The translations under genes were made by a program, and so were the position numbers. Positions 44,131-52,990 of a stretch of 64,000 nt of DNA are shown here, in pieces (position 1 is the stretch's first letter; each line of letters begins with the position of its first letter). This DNA is from Polynucleobacter sp. 15G-AUS-farblos (GTDB lineage Bacteria; Pseudomonadota; Gammaproteobacteria; Burkholderiales; Burkholderiaceae): assembly GCF_018882445.1 (NCBI RefSeq), contig NZ_JACVOM010000005.1, positions 62,001-126,000 on the forward strand, written 5' to 3'. The notes beneath the pieces were generated by a model. That model ran no database searches. It was not told where the DNA came from and was given only the letters and a program-made list of their open reading frames with translations.

Positions 44131-44853
44131 ATGGCAAAACCCATCTCACTCGAAAAAATACTTTTTAGCCAGGGATTTGGCACGCGCAGATATTGTGCTG
44201 ACTTGGTCTATGCGGATCTTGTGAAGGTCAATGGGGTGTTGGCGGATGATCCGGAAGAGCGCATTGCAACGGATGGCTTGATGCTCAATGTAGAGGGTAA
44301 GGATTGGGAATACCATGAGAAAGCTTATATCGCCTTTAACAAGCCGCCTAACTATGAATGCTCCCATAAAACCACGCATCATCCCAGTGTGTATAGCCTA
44401 TTACCCAGCCCATTTGTTGAGCGTGGCTTGCAGTGTGTAGGGCGACTAGACTATGACACCACTGGTTTGTTATTGATTTCAGATGATGGTCAATTCATAC
44501 ACAAAATGACAACCCCAAAGAAAAATATTGGAAAAGTTTATCGCATTACTACTCCTGATCCCATTACTGAAAAGCAAATGGATCATTTAATCAAGGGTGT
44601 AGTATTGGATGATGATCCAAAGCCTTGTTTTGCGACCGCATGCGAAAAGTTATCGGAGAATAGCTTGGCAATGACCATCGTTGAAGGTCGCTATCACCAA
44701 GTTAAGCGAATGATGGCTGCAGTAGGCAATCATGTTGAGCATTTACATCGGAGTCAAATTGGCGCTTATTGCATGCCAGCGGATTTGGCCCAAGGAGAGT
44801 GGCGCTGGCTATATCCGAATGATTTAAAGCAACTATCACAGAGTATTCAATAA
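44131..44853 (+). CDS. rsuA: RsuA-family 16S rRNA pseudouridine synthase
   Basis: Converts a uridine in rRNA (position 516 of 16S in E. coli) to pseudouridine. A short S4 RNA-binding domain (about 4-40) is followed by the catalytic GRLDYDTTGLLL with Asp107. The EGRYHQVKRMMAAVGN segment completes the RsuA/RluB signature. The open frame starts 25 codons earlier at 44056, but the ATG at 44131 gives the usual 240-aa form beginning right before the S4 domain. Phenylalanine-related phhB follows by 9 bases. Confidence 0.87.
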   Translation: MAKPISLEKILFSQGFGTRRYCADLVYADLVKVNGVLADDPEERIATDGLMLNVEGKDWEYHEKAYIAFNKPPNYECSHKTTHHPSVYSLLPSPFVERGLQCVGRLDYDTTGLLLISDDGQFIHKMTTPKKNIGKVYRITTPDPITEKQMDHLIKGVVLDDDPKPCFATACEKLSENSLAMTIVEGRYHQVKRMMAAVGNHVEHLHRSQIGAYCMPADLAQGEWRWLYPNDLKQLSQSIQ

Positions 44854-44862
44854 GAGGTTACC

Positions 44863-45168
44863 ATGTTACCTAGCGATATTCATCAGACTTTACCATTATG
44901 GGCATTAGACCCTCAGCAGCAAATCATCTCTCGTACATTTGTATTTGTGGATTTTGTTCAAGCATTTGAATTCATGAGTCAATGTGCTCAATACGCAAAT
45001 GAGATTGACCATCATCCAGATTGGTCTAATTCATGGAATAAGGTCGTGGTTCACTTGACGACCCACTCGGCTGGAGGTTTAACCCCGTTGGACCTTAAGT
45101 TTGCCCAAAAAATGGATACCCTGGCACTACAACTTAGTGCTCATCCCCCTCATGATCCTCTTCGTTGA
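44863..45168 (+). CDS. phhB: Pterin-4a-carbinolamine dehydratase
   Basis: Recycles the pterin cofactor of aromatic amino acid hydroxylases. 101 aa, with the family motif EIDHHPDWSNSWNKVVVHLTTH (about 44-65), the His pair being catalytic. No phenylalanine hydroxylase gene is in this window. Its last 35 bases are antisense to a small acidic protein gene. Confidence 0.9.
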   Translation: MLPSDIHQTLPLWALDPQQQIISRTFVFVDFVQAFEFMSQCAQYANEIDHHPDWSNSWNKVVVHLTTHSAGGLTPLDLKFAQKMDTLALQLSAHPPHDPLR

Positions 45169-45349
45169 TGCTCATGAGAATGGTGGCTAATAAGCCATAA
45201 ACCACTTCGGTGGCAATCATTCCGTCTTCATCCAGCTCGTCAATCAGGTCGTTTAGGCGGTCTTCAGTGGGTTCATTGAGTAGGGCCATGGCGCACTCGC
45301 AACCATAGTCAAAGTCTTCGTCGTTCTGGGTTTGGTCTTCGTTTGTCAT
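45134..45349 (-). CDS. Small acidic protein, 71 aa, unknown
   Basis: About a third of the residues are Asp or Glu (for example DELDEDGMIATE and NEEDHEGDEH). The open frame extends upstream to 45490, but the ATG at 45349 has AAGGATAACC in front and starts MTNEDQTQND, so I take the 71-aa form. One CGCEC-like motif (YGCECAM) could bind metal. No family recognised. Expressed against phhB; the 3' ends overlap by 35 bases. Confidence 0.6.
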   Translation of the reverse strand: MTNEDQTQNDEDFDYGCECAMALLNEPTEDRLNDLIDELDEDGMIATEVVYGLLATILMSINEEDHEGDEH

Positions 45350-45549
45350 GGTTATCCTTGGTTGAGTCTTCAGAATAGCAAATTCAGCAGGAATTCGATA
45401 GTAGAACCTAGAGATAGGGCTCTTAATAAGAGTCCATAGCTTCACCTTTCCGTTTGAGGCAACATGTCCGGACATCGGGTTTATATGCACTGCAAAAGTT
45501 CCATATTGATTTATAGTGTTCTAAAAATAAAATCACAAATGGAGGCAAC

Positions 45550-46047
45550 ATGCAGCTAAGTGTTAATGGTCAAATGTTCAATATTGATGTTGAACCAAAT
45601 ATGCCCTTACTTTGGGCTATTCGCGAGGCTGTAGGTCTCACTGGTACTAAATATGGATGTGGTGTTGCGCAATGCGGAGCTTGCACTGTCTATATGAACG
45701 GTGAGCCTGTGCGTTCTTGCTCGATTCCGGTTTCAGCAGTTGGTAGTGCCAAGATCACTACGATCGAGGCTCTCTCTAAAGATAATTCACATCCTGTGCA
45801 AAAAGCCTGGATTGCGCTAGACGTTCCGCAGTGTGGATATTGCCAATCCGGTCAAGTAATGGCTGCAGCTGCTTTACTCAAAAGAATTCCTAAGCCAACA
45901 GATGCAGATATTGATAATGCAATGTCCAATCTGTGCCGTTGCGGTACATACCAAAAAATTCGAGATGGTATCCATGTGGCGTCTGGTCAGAAAAAATTAG
46001 CAGATGTCTTGGCGCAGTATGACGCGTCTCTAGCGACACGTGGTTAA
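45550..46047 (+). CDS. [2Fe-2S] subunit of molybdenum hydroxylase (IorA-like)
   Basis: Small subunit, 165 aa, of a xanthine-oxidase-family enzyme. The plant-type cluster uses Cys37, Cys42, Cys45 and Cys57. The second cluster uses Cys95, Cys98, Cys129 and Cys131 (CGYC...CRC). It shuttles electrons from the Mo centre. It pairs with the 736-aa subunit 11 bases downstream. No FAD subunit gene is present, matching isoquinoline-1-oxidoreductase/aldehyde-oxidase type two-subunit enzymes. It lacks a signal, so export would rely on the partner's Tat leader. Confidence 0.9.
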   Translation: MQLSVNGQMFNIDVEPNMPLLWAIREAVGLTGTKYGCGVAQCGACTVYMNGEPVRSCSIPVSAVGSAKITTIEALSKDNSHPVQKAWIALDVPQCGYCQSGQVMAAAALLKRIPKPTDADIDNAMSNLCRCGTYQKIRDGIHVASGQKKLADVLAQYDASLATRG

Positions 46048-46058
46048 GGGGGATAGAC

Positions 46059-48269
46059 ATGACATTAGAAAATAACTCACGTCGCGAATTTATTATCAAA
46101 GGCACCATATTAGGTGGTGGTTTGATGTTAGGGGTTGGAGCTATTCCAGATTTAGCTTTCGCCCAGGCAAATAGCAAATATGATCCTAATACCCCAACGA
46201 AGTATGGCGATGCAGAGGTTAATGCATGGGTCAGCATCATGCCGGATGACACTGTGTATATCCGTATTGCTCGCTCGGAGATGGGGCAAGGTACCCGTAC
46301 TGGATTGGCGCAACTGGTCACTGAAGAGTTAGAGTGTAATTGGAAGAAGGTGAAAACCCAATCTGCAACGCCGGGTCAAAGCTTAGCTCGTAAACGGGTA
46401 TGGGGTGAGCATGGTACTGGCGGTAGCCGAGGTATTCGTATCTCTGAAGACTATGTCCGTCGTGGCGCAGCAGCTGCACGAATCATGTTGGTTCAAGCGG
46501 CAGCGAATCAATGGAATGTCCCTGTGAGCGAGCTCAAAGTGGATAAGGGTGTTATTACCCATGTACCAACTGGACGCAAGACAACATATGGCAAAGTTGC
46601 AGAGCTCGCATCTACTTTGACACCGCCTGATCCAAAGAGTATTACGCTCAAAGATCCAAGAACTTGGAAAGTAGCAGGTCAGCCATATGCTCGCCTCGAT
46701 ACGGCAGATAAAGTCAATGGCACCAAGGTATACGGAGCAGATTTACAGCTGCCTGGCATGTTGTGTGCTTCAGTTAAATCTTGCCCTGTCTTTGGCGGAA
46801 AATTGGTCAGCTATGATGAAGCCAAGATTATGGGTATGCGTGGCATCAAAGGTGTTGTCAAGATTAATGACAGTACGGTTGCAGTTGTAGCCGATACCTG
46901 GTGGCGTGCCAATAAAGCGCTAGGCTCTCTTCCTATCGTATGGGATGAAGGTAAGGCTGCCAATGTCTCACAAGATAGTATTAATCAAATGATGCGCGCT
47001 GGTCTTGATGAGCAAGGTGATTTTTGGCAGCGCAAAGTGGGTGATGCTCCTGCTGCAATTTCTGGTTCAAATAAAAAGGTTGAGGCAATCTATTTCACAC
47101 CTTTCCGTGCGCACGTCACGATGGAGCCCATGAATGCAACTGTGAAGATTTCAGGTGACCGTGCAGAAGCCTGGGTTCCAACTCAGAATGGTGAAGGTTC
47201 GCTTGCGGCCTTATCCGAGGCAACTGGGTTCCCATTAGATAAGTGCGAAGTCTACAAATTAGACTCTGGTTGTGGCTTGGGTCGCCGTGGATCTATTCAA
47301 GACTTTACTAACTATGCCGCAAAAGTTGCGCAAAAGTTTCCGGGTGTTCCTGTGAAGGTGCTTTGGAGTCGCGAAGAAGATATGACGCATGATTTTTATC
47401 ATCCGATTGCCATGGCAAAGATGACTGCAGGCCTTGATGGCTCCGGAAATATGACCGGTATGCACATTAAGGTAGCAGGCCAGTCTATTAATGCGACTCT
47501 GGCTCCGCAAAATATTAAAGATGGCAAAGATACACGGCAACTCCAAGGCTTTTATGAGAAAGGTCCTGATGCACAGCTAGGGTATACCTTCCCAACCTTG
47601 CTCACTGAATATGTCATGAAGAACACCCATGTTCCAGTAGGACCATGGCGTGGTGTGAATACCAACCAAAATGGTCTATTCATGGAGTGCTTTATGGATG
47701 AGTGCGCAAAGGCTGCTGGAAAAGATCCTGTGCAATTTAGACAGGTTCTCATGCAAAGCCATCCAAAGCATTTGGGTGTATTAAATGCAGCTGCAAAAAA
47801 AGCAAATTGGGATAAGCCTTTGCCCCCAGGAAACTTTAGAGGCATTGCGCAGTTTATGGGTTATGCCAGTTACTCTGCTTGTGTTGCCGAAGTCTCAGTC
47901 CAAAACAATATTGTAAAAATCAACCGCTTGGTATTTGCTTTGGACTCAGGGCACGTAGTCAATCCATACCTGACTCGCGAGCAGATCGAGGGTTCAGTAG
48001 CAATGGCCTTAGGTGCGATCTTTACTCCCGAGATTACTGTGGAGAATGGTCGTATCAAGGAGCAAAACTTGGATTCTTATCCATTGATTAAGCTTTCTTC
48101 TACGCCTCGCATTGAAACGGTATTGGTACCTACCTATGACTTCTGGGGTGGGGTTGGTGAGCCTACGATCTGTGTGGTGGGCCCCGCTGTAGCCAATGCT
48201 ATTTCTGCAGCAATTGGTAGGCCAGTTCGTAACTTCCCGCTTTATAAGGAAGGTTTGAGCTTAGCCTAG
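46059..48269 (+). CDS. Molybdopterin subunit of periplasmic aldehyde/N-heterocycle oxidoreductase (IorB-like)
   Basis: Large catalytic subunit, 736 aa. A Tat leader is visible (SRREFIIKGTILGGG, Arg8-Arg9) with cleavage near AFA-QA. The Mo-active-site glutamate is Glu701 in GGVGEPTI. The Mo-cofactor loops GTRTGLAQLVTEE and PVGPWRGVNTNQNG are seen. It resembles IorB and membrane-type aldehyde dehydrogenases that pass electrons to a cytochrome c, not present here. Natural substrate unknown. AAGGGGG precedes the ATG. Confidence 0.9.
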   Translation: MTLENNSRREFIIKGTILGGGLMLGVGAIPDLAFAQANSKYDPNTPTKYGDAEVNAWVSIMPDDTVYIRIARSEMGQGTRTGLAQLVTEELECNWKKVKTQSATPGQSLARKRVWGEHGTGGSRGIRISEDYVRRGAAAARIMLVQAAANQWNVPVSELKVDKGVITHVPTGRKTTYGKVAELASTLTPPDPKSITLKDPRTWKVAGQPYARLDTADKVNGTKVYGADLQLPGMLCASVKSCPVFGGKLVSYDEAKIMGMRGIKGVVKINDSTVAVVADTWWRANKALGSLPIVWDEGKAANVSQDSINQMMRAGLDEQGDFWQRKVGDAPAAISGSNKKVEAIYFTPFRAHVTMEPMNATVKISGDRAEAWVPTQNGEGSLAALSEATGFPLDKCEVYKLDSGCGLGRRGSIQDFTNYAAKVAQKFPGVPVKVLWSREEDMTHDFYHPIAMAKMTAGLDGSGNMTGMHIKVAGQSINATLAPQNIKDGKDTRQLQGFYEKGPDAQLGYTFPTLLTEYVMKNTHVPVGPWRGVNTNQNGLFMECFMDECAKAAGKDPVQFRQVLMQSHPKHLGVLNAAAKKANWDKPLPPGNFRGIAQFMGYASYSACVAEVSVQNNIVKINRLVFALDSGHVVNPYLTREQIEGSVAMALGAIFTPEITVENGRIKEQNLDSYPLIKLSSTPRIETVLVPTYDFWGGVGEPTICVVGPAVANAISAAIGRPVRNFPLYKEGLSLA

Positions 48270-48291
48270 TAAGATCAGTAATCCAGAAAAG

Positions 48292-48312
48292 GCCACCGCA
48301 AGGTGGCTTTTT
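48292..48312 (+). terminator. Terminator of molybdenum hydroxylase operon
   Basis: GCCACC (48292-48297) pairs with GGTGGC (48302-48307) around GCAA, followed by five T; an A run on the left extends the stem past one bulge. Confidence 0.87.
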
Positions 48313-48352
48313 CATCTCTACCATTCTAAAAATATGTCGTCTAATATGTCTT

Positions 48353-48934
48353 ATGCATCTTCTAAAGGCTAGCTTCTTTATCCTTTCCTTATTGCCACTC
48401 ATTCGGCTGATATGGCTTGGGATGCATGACGACCTGGGTGCTAATCCAGTGGAGTTTATTACACGCTCTACAGGAACTTGGGCCTTGGTTTTCTTGTGTA
48501 TTACTTTGGCCATGACACCACTACGTTTGCTAACTGGTACAGCGATGTGGATTAAGATGCGCCGGATGTTTGGGCTATTCTGTTTTTTTTATGCCTTGCT
48601 TCATTTCCTGATTTGGATTTGGCTTGATCAAAATTTTGATGTATCTGCCATGATCAAGGATGTGATAGATCGGCCATTTATTACCATGGGTTTTATAAGC
48701 TTTGTTTTTTTAATTCCTTTGGCATTGACATCAAATCAATGGTCGCTGCGCTCGCTTGGTAAGAATTGGAGCTTATTGCATAAATTGGTATACATCATTG
48801 CCTTCACAGCGATAGCCCATTACTGGTGGCATAAAGCAGGTAAGAATGATCTTGGAACTGTCAGTATTTATGGGCTGCTTATCTTGCTCTTATTGGCCTT
48901 CAGAATTCCGAAAGTGAAGCAGCTCTTCAAATAA
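48353..48934 (+). CDS. msrQ: MsrQ, heme-binding membrane subunit of the MsrPQ system
   Basis: A 193-aa, six-helix ferric-reductase-like cytochrome b (YedZ) that takes quinol electrons to MsrP. Seen: ARSTGTWAL near 33 as RSTGTWALVF, histidines at FYALLHFLIW (helix 3), LHKLVYIIAFTAIAHYWWHK (helix 5). It lies 7 kb from msrP and behind a terminator, so it has its own promoter. Usually the two genes are adjacent, so the separation is noteworthy. Confidence 0.92.
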   Translation: MHLLKASFFILSLLPLIRLIWLGMHDDLGANPVEFITRSTGTWALVFLCITLAMTPLRLLTGTAMWIKMRRMFGLFCFFYALLHFLIWIWLDQNFDVSAMIKDVIDRPFITMGFISFVFLIPLALTSNQWSLRSLGKNWSLLHKLVYIIAFTAIAHYWWHKAGKNDLGTVSIYGLLILLLLAFRIPKVKQLFK

Positions 48935-48962
48935 GGCTGCTCTTGATCTCTGGAGTAGATCT

Positions 48963-49586
48963 TCAAGCTTCAATCATGAGTTCTGGAATAGATGAAAGAT
49001 TGAGAATATCTTTCGCAGTCTCGGGGGTGGCATTGAGCCATTCTTGAAATAGCTCTGGTCTTAAGGGGACGACAGTCCGCTTCTCATCCTCTGGCTTATG
49101 AAGACGATTCATGACAGGATGGCTATCTGCGTTAATGGTCAGCATTGAAAATGACACGATCAACTCGCCTGTTTCAGGCTCGGTCCAAGTATCCCAAATA
49201 GAGGCAATAGCCATCGGCTGACCATTAGATTGTTTAATCGGTGTTCGAACCGCTTTACCGGATTCATAACTAGGCTCATAAAATGCATCTGCTAAAGCCA
49301 AAGCGTAATGACGCTGAGTCCAGGCATGTTTATATGAGGGCTTGTCCACTACGGTTTCAGTTCTAGCGTTATAGGTTTTCCTACCAAAATCATCATCCTT
49401 CGCCCAAGAGGGGATCAGGCCAAAGCGGGCCAATCCAATGGCAGTTCGTTCAGTCTTGTGACTCTTAAGAACAATCGGCCCAGGATAGGTCGGAAATACA
49501 TCATGAGCGCTAGATTGGGGAAGCACAAGATCAAAGTGAGATTTGACCCAATCTGTATTTACGGTCGTGAGATATTGAACGCACAT
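48963..49586 (-). CDS. yedK: SRAP-domain abasic-site protein (YedK/HMCES)
   Basis: Crosslinks to abasic sites in single-stranded DNA through Cys2, shielding forks from breaks. 207 aa starting MCVQYLTTVN, where Cys2 becomes the N-terminal catalytic residue after Met removal. YNARTETV (about 82-89) and HPVMNRLHKPEDEKR (about 155-170) hold the active-site Asn, Glu and His. Normal length. Monocistronic. Confidence 0.93.
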   Translation of the reverse strand: MCVQYLTTVNTDWVKSHFDLVLPQSSAHDVFPTYPGPIVLKSHKTERTAIGLARFGLIPSWAKDDDFGRKTYNARTETVVDKPSYKHAWTQRHYALALADAFYEPSYESGKAVRTPIKQSNGQPMAIASIWDTWTEPETGELIVSFSMLTINADSHPVMNRLHKPEDEKRTVVPLRPELFQEWLNATPETAKDILNLSSIPELMIEA

Positions 49587-49610
49587 AGCAAAACGACATT
49601 CAGTTAGACA

Positions 49611-50276
49611 TTAGGATTTTGGTAATACTTCTTGCAAGAAGCGAGAGATATCAGCGAGCTCTTCATGATTAACAGAGTGTTCCATTGGATATTCATTCCA
49701 ATCTACTGGATAGCCTAGCTTTTCTAGGAGGGCATGAGAGGCTTGGGCTCGATCCAAAACAACCACTGGATCATAAGTGCCATGCGCCATAAAAATAAGG
49801 GTGCTTTGATTGGCAATATGCTTCTCGATATTTAAAGATAGCGCTAATGGCAGATAGCCAGACAAGGCAATAATGCCAGCGAGTTGATGAGGTAAGCGTA
49901 AGCCGATATAGAGTGCCATTGCACAGCCTTGTGAAAAACCAGCAAGCACTATGTGCTGGTAATCAATTCCGCGTTGCACTTCACGTTCAATTAATTCAAT
50001 GATCGATGCAGCAGATTGCTTAATGCCATCAGCATCTTCTTGATCCATGAGATTTCTGCCGATGATGTCATACCAAGCGGGCATCACGTAGCCACCATTG
50101 ACGGTTACGGGCATGCTTGGTGCGCTTGGGAATATAAAGCGAATGGCGGGATTGGATGGCAGGCGTAGCTCAGGAATGATAGGGACAAAGTCATTACCAT
50201 CTGCACCAAGTCCATGAAGCCAAATGACTGCGCAAGTTGGGTTGGGTGAAGTTTCTAGTTCTATACAAGGAAGCAT
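49611..50276 (-). CDS. Carboxylesterase/phospholipase, EstB-type alpha/beta hydrolase
   Basis: A 221-aa cytoplasmic esterase. The family HGLGADGNDF (21-30) precedes the nucleophile elbow GFSQG with Ser115; Asp in GTYDPVV near 165 and His in MEHSVNHEE near 200 complete the triad. It matches bacterial homologues of acyl-protein thioesterase / carboxylesterase 2. Substrate undetermined. Confidence 0.92.
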   Translation of the reverse strand: MLPCIELETSPNPTCAVIWLHGLGADGNDFVPIIPELRLPSNPAIRFIFPSAPSMPVTVNGGYVMPAWYDIIGRNLMDQEDADGIKQSAASIIELIEREVQRGIDYQHIVLAGFSQGCAMALYIGLRLPHQLAGIIALSGYLPLALSLNIEKHIANQSTLIFMAHGTYDPVVVLDRAQASHALLEKLGYPVDWNEYPMEHSVNHEELADISRFLQEVLPKS

Positions 50277-50360
50277 GGCACGATCATCTCAATGAATAAG
50301 GAATGATCATTGTAGTGTTTTGATTCCAGCGGATTGCGCTGGCCAATCTCAGGGCTGGAC

Positions 50361-50579
50361 TTAGTTTTCTAAAACCACGAAATCACCGCGGGAAACTTTT
50401 TCTCTAAATTGAGAGAAAGAAAATAGGGCTTTTATCTGTGCACTCAAGGAGACTTCTATTTTGCCTTCGGGGGTAGGATTGGCAAAATACTCGCCAGCAG
50501 GAAATAGGGTCTCCAGGCTATTTTTTGAGTCCGTTGCTTGGGTGAGAAGCGTCTGACTTTGTGTGATTTTGATAAGCAT
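50361..50579 (-). CDS. Hypothetical 72-aa protein
   Basis: No family recognised. A soluble, serine-rich peptide with the segments LFPAGEYFANPTPEGKIEVSLS and FREKVSRGDFVVLEN. A KOW- or SH3-like small beta fold is conceivable from the closing VSRGDFVVLEN, but this is weak. It is isolated between the esterase gene and a 217-base gap. Confidence 0.5.
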   Translation of the reverse strand: MLIKITQSQTLLTQATDSKNSLETLFPAGEYFANPTPEGKIEVSLSAQIKALFSFSQFREKVSRGDFVVLEN

Positions 50580-50796
50580 GGCCTATCTTAGATTCTAAAA
50601 ATGAATATGAATTGCCTAAGTGCACAATTCAAATACAGCGTGCACCATAGTGTGAGTAGGGCCTCAGCACCCTAGAGCCCAACTGCTATTGATCTATGAG
50701 GGGCTAGCTTTAAGAAGCTCACTTTTTCGCACTTTTATGGTGCAAATTATTCTAGCTAAACCAGAAGTTGAGTTTTTAAGCCGGATGAATGCTGAA

Positions 50797-52050
50797 TCAG
50801 ACGTAGCGCGCAATAAATACTTTATCGCCCTTGGGTTTGAGTTCAATCCAAACAAAATGGCCTGAGCCGGGAGCAACATCAATGGCTTCATTTTTGCTAT
50901 TCCACATTTTTTCTAATGTGATGTCGTGATTGCCAGCAGGTTCGATGATCTCTAATTTATCGCCTACAGCAAATCGATTTTTGACATCAATCTTGACTCG
51001 CCCTGTAGCTTGATCCACTTCAATTACTTCACCAACATACATGCTGCGACCAGATAGGGAGTGACCTCTCATATAGAGTTGGTATTCCTTATCGTGGTGA
51101 CGCTCATAAAAGCCATCGGTATAGCCGCGATTAGCCAAACCTTCTAGACTTCCGAGGAGTGCTGGATTTAAAGGGCGTCCTGCAACGGCATCATCAATTG
51201 CAGCGCGATAAGATTGGCTTGTGCGAGCAACGTAGTAGGGTGACTTAGTGCGCCCCTCAATTTTGAAAGAATCGACCCCCATCTTGGTAAGTCGTTCAAT
51301 ATGTTCAATAGCTCGTAGATCTTTGGAGTTCATGATGTAAGTACCATGCTCATCTTCTTCGATTGGCATCAGCTCACCAGGATTGCCGCTCTCCTCTAAT
51401 AGGAAGACGTCACCACTGGCCGCTTCTTCTGCCGGTAGGACTTTATAGTCCCAACGACAGGCATTAGTGCAGGCGCCTTGATTGGGATCGCGATGGGACA
51501 TATAACCAGATAACAAGCAGCGTCCAGAGTAGGCCATACATAAAGCACCATGTACAAAAACTTCTAACTCCATTTCTGGACAATCTTGCCTTACCTCTTC
51601 GATCTCATCAAATGAGAGTTCGCGCGAGAGAATCACTCGGCTGATACCAACAGATCGCCAAAACTTAGCAGCAGCACCATTCACGGTATTTGCTTGAACT
51701 GATAAATGAATAGGCATATCAGGCCATGCTTCTCTGGCCATCATGATGAGACCTGGATCTGACATGATCAAAGCATCTGGTTTTAAGTCAACAACCGAAG
51801 ACATATCCTTGATATAGGTACGGGTCTTTCCACCATGCGGCAATACATTGGAGACTAAATAAAATTTCTTGCCAAGACTATGGGCGGTATCAATACCCTC
51901 TTTCAAGACTTCCATCTTGCCAAAGTCATTGTTGCGAACTCGCAGTGAGTAGCGAGGCTGTCCTGCATAGATTGCATCCGCCCCATAATGAAAGGCGGTT
52001 TGTAGCATATTGATGCTACCGGCTGGGGCGAGAAGTTCTGGTGTTTTCAT
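50797..52050 (-). CDS. trhP: U32 peptidase-family tRNA hydroxylation protein (YegQ/TrhP)
   Basis: A 417-aa U32 family member like E. coli YegQ/TrhP, which helps make 5-hydroxyuridine at tRNA position 34 with prephenate as helper. The start TPELLAPAGS (3-12) and the cluster-type cysteines Cys171 and Cys178 (CMAYSGRC), Cys194 and Cys198 (CTNAC) define it; these could hold an iron-sulfur cluster. The C-terminal beta-barrel domain (about 330-417) is present. The citE-like gene starts upstream by 21 bases. Confidence 0.9.
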   Translation of the reverse strand: MKTPELLAPAGSINMLQTAFHYGADAIYAGQPRYSLRVRNNDFGKMEVLKEGIDTAHSLGKKFYLVSNVLPHGGKTRTYIKDMSSVVDLKPDALIMSDPGLIMMAREAWPDMPIHLSVQANTVNGAAAKFWRSVGISRVILSRELSFDEIEEVRQDCPEMELEVFVHGALCMAYSGRCLLSGYMSHRDPNQGACTNACRWDYKVLPAEEAASGDVFLLEESGNPGELMPIEEDEHGTYIMNSKDLRAIEHIERLTKMGVDSFKIEGRTKSPYYVARTSQSYRAAIDDAVAGRPLNPALLGSLEGLANRGYTDGFYERHHDKEYQLYMRGHSLSGRSMYVGEVIEVDQATGRVKIDVKNRFAVGDKLEIIEPAGNHDITLEKMWNSKNEAIDVAPGSGHFVWIELKPKGDKVFIARYV

Positions 52051-52071
52051 TATTCGCCTATTTTATGAGTT

Positions 52072-52944
52072 TTAGCGATTAAATGAGTTGATGGCCTGTG
52101 CAAGAGCAAGAATGCGCTTTGCATCCTGTATATGGAGCTCTTCAATCAATTTTCCATTCAGAACGGCAATACCAGCCCCCGATTGGATTGCCGCTTCATA
52201 GGCGGTAATTCTTTGTTGGGCCTCTTCGATTTCTGCGGGAGATGGCCCAAAGATGTCATTGGCTAAGGCTATTTGGCTGGGGTGGATGAGGGTTTTGCCA
52301 TCAAAGCCCATATCTCGCCCTTGAATGCATGAAGTCCTTAAGCCTGATTCATCATCAAGGGAGAGGTGAACACCATCTAATACACATAGTTGATGGGCTC
52401 GTGCAGCCAAAACCGACAGAGAAAGTGCCGTCAGCGTTTCTACGCGGCCAGGTGTGTGGCGTGCATGTAAATCTTTCACTAAATCAGATGTGCCCAGCAC
52501 CAGCGCCTCAAGTGCTGGATGTGCACTACAGATTTCCGATAATTTAAAAATTGCCATCGGTGTTTCAATCATGGCCCAAATCGTGAGTTGATTTGATGGG
52601 TTGAGCTGTTTGAGATGTTCTGCAGCAGCTTGGATTTGGGCAGCGGACTCCACTTTGGGCAATAGGATGGCATCAGCCTTACTGTGGGCAAATGCTTTTA
52701 AATCATCCAAACCCCATGGGGTATTTAATCCATTGATTCTGACTACTGTCTCTCGATGACCAAATCCAGACTCTAGAGCGGCATGAATATTAGCGCGTGC
52801 TACGACTTTCGAATCTGGAGCGACTGCATCTTCCAGATCGAGTATGAGAGAGTCGGCAGCAAGAGATTTGGCTTTTTCAAGTGCTCGGGTATTTGCGCCA
52901 GGCATATACAGCACTGAGCGTCTTGGTCGATTGATATTAATCAT
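52072..52944 (-). CDS. CitE-like CoA ester lyase (HpcH/HpaI family)
   Basis: A 290-aa TIM-barrel lyase that splits acyl-CoA thioesters such as citramalyl-CoA or malyl-CoA. Seen: RSVLYMPGANTRALEKA (8-24), LILDLEDAV (33-41) with the Mg2+-site acid residues, and MIETP near 125. It is not part of a citrate lyase operon (no citF or citD), which points to a stand-alone citramalyl/malyl-CoA lyase. It neighbours HMG-CoA lyase and CaiB genes across an IclR regulator. Confidence 0.87.
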   Translation of the reverse strand: MININRPRRSVLYMPGANTRALEKAKSLAADSLILDLEDAVAPDSKVVARANIHAALESGFGHRETVVRINGLNTPWGLDDLKAFAHSKADAILLPKVESAAQIQAAAEHLKQLNPSNQLTIWAMIETPMAIFKLSEICSAHPALEALVLGTSDLVKDLHARHTPGRVETLTALSLSVLAARAHQLCVLDGVHLSLDDESGLRTSCIQGRDMGFDGKTLIHPSQIALANDIFGPSPAEIEEAQQRITAYEAAIQSGAGIAVLNGKLIEELHIQDAKRILALAQAINSFNR

Positions 52945-52990
52945 GATGTGTATATCGCTTGTAAATAAAAAAGATCATATACGAGGGTTC

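Noticed and set aside
45890-46321. 143-aa minus frame across the molybdenum hydroxylase junction
   Set aside because: Antisense to the cysteine ligands and Tat leader, which are clearly coding on the plus strand.
50580-50796. Possible small RNA or terminator after the U32 gene
   Set aside because: AGCTT/AAGCT and GGGC/GCCC pairings are short, with no T run.
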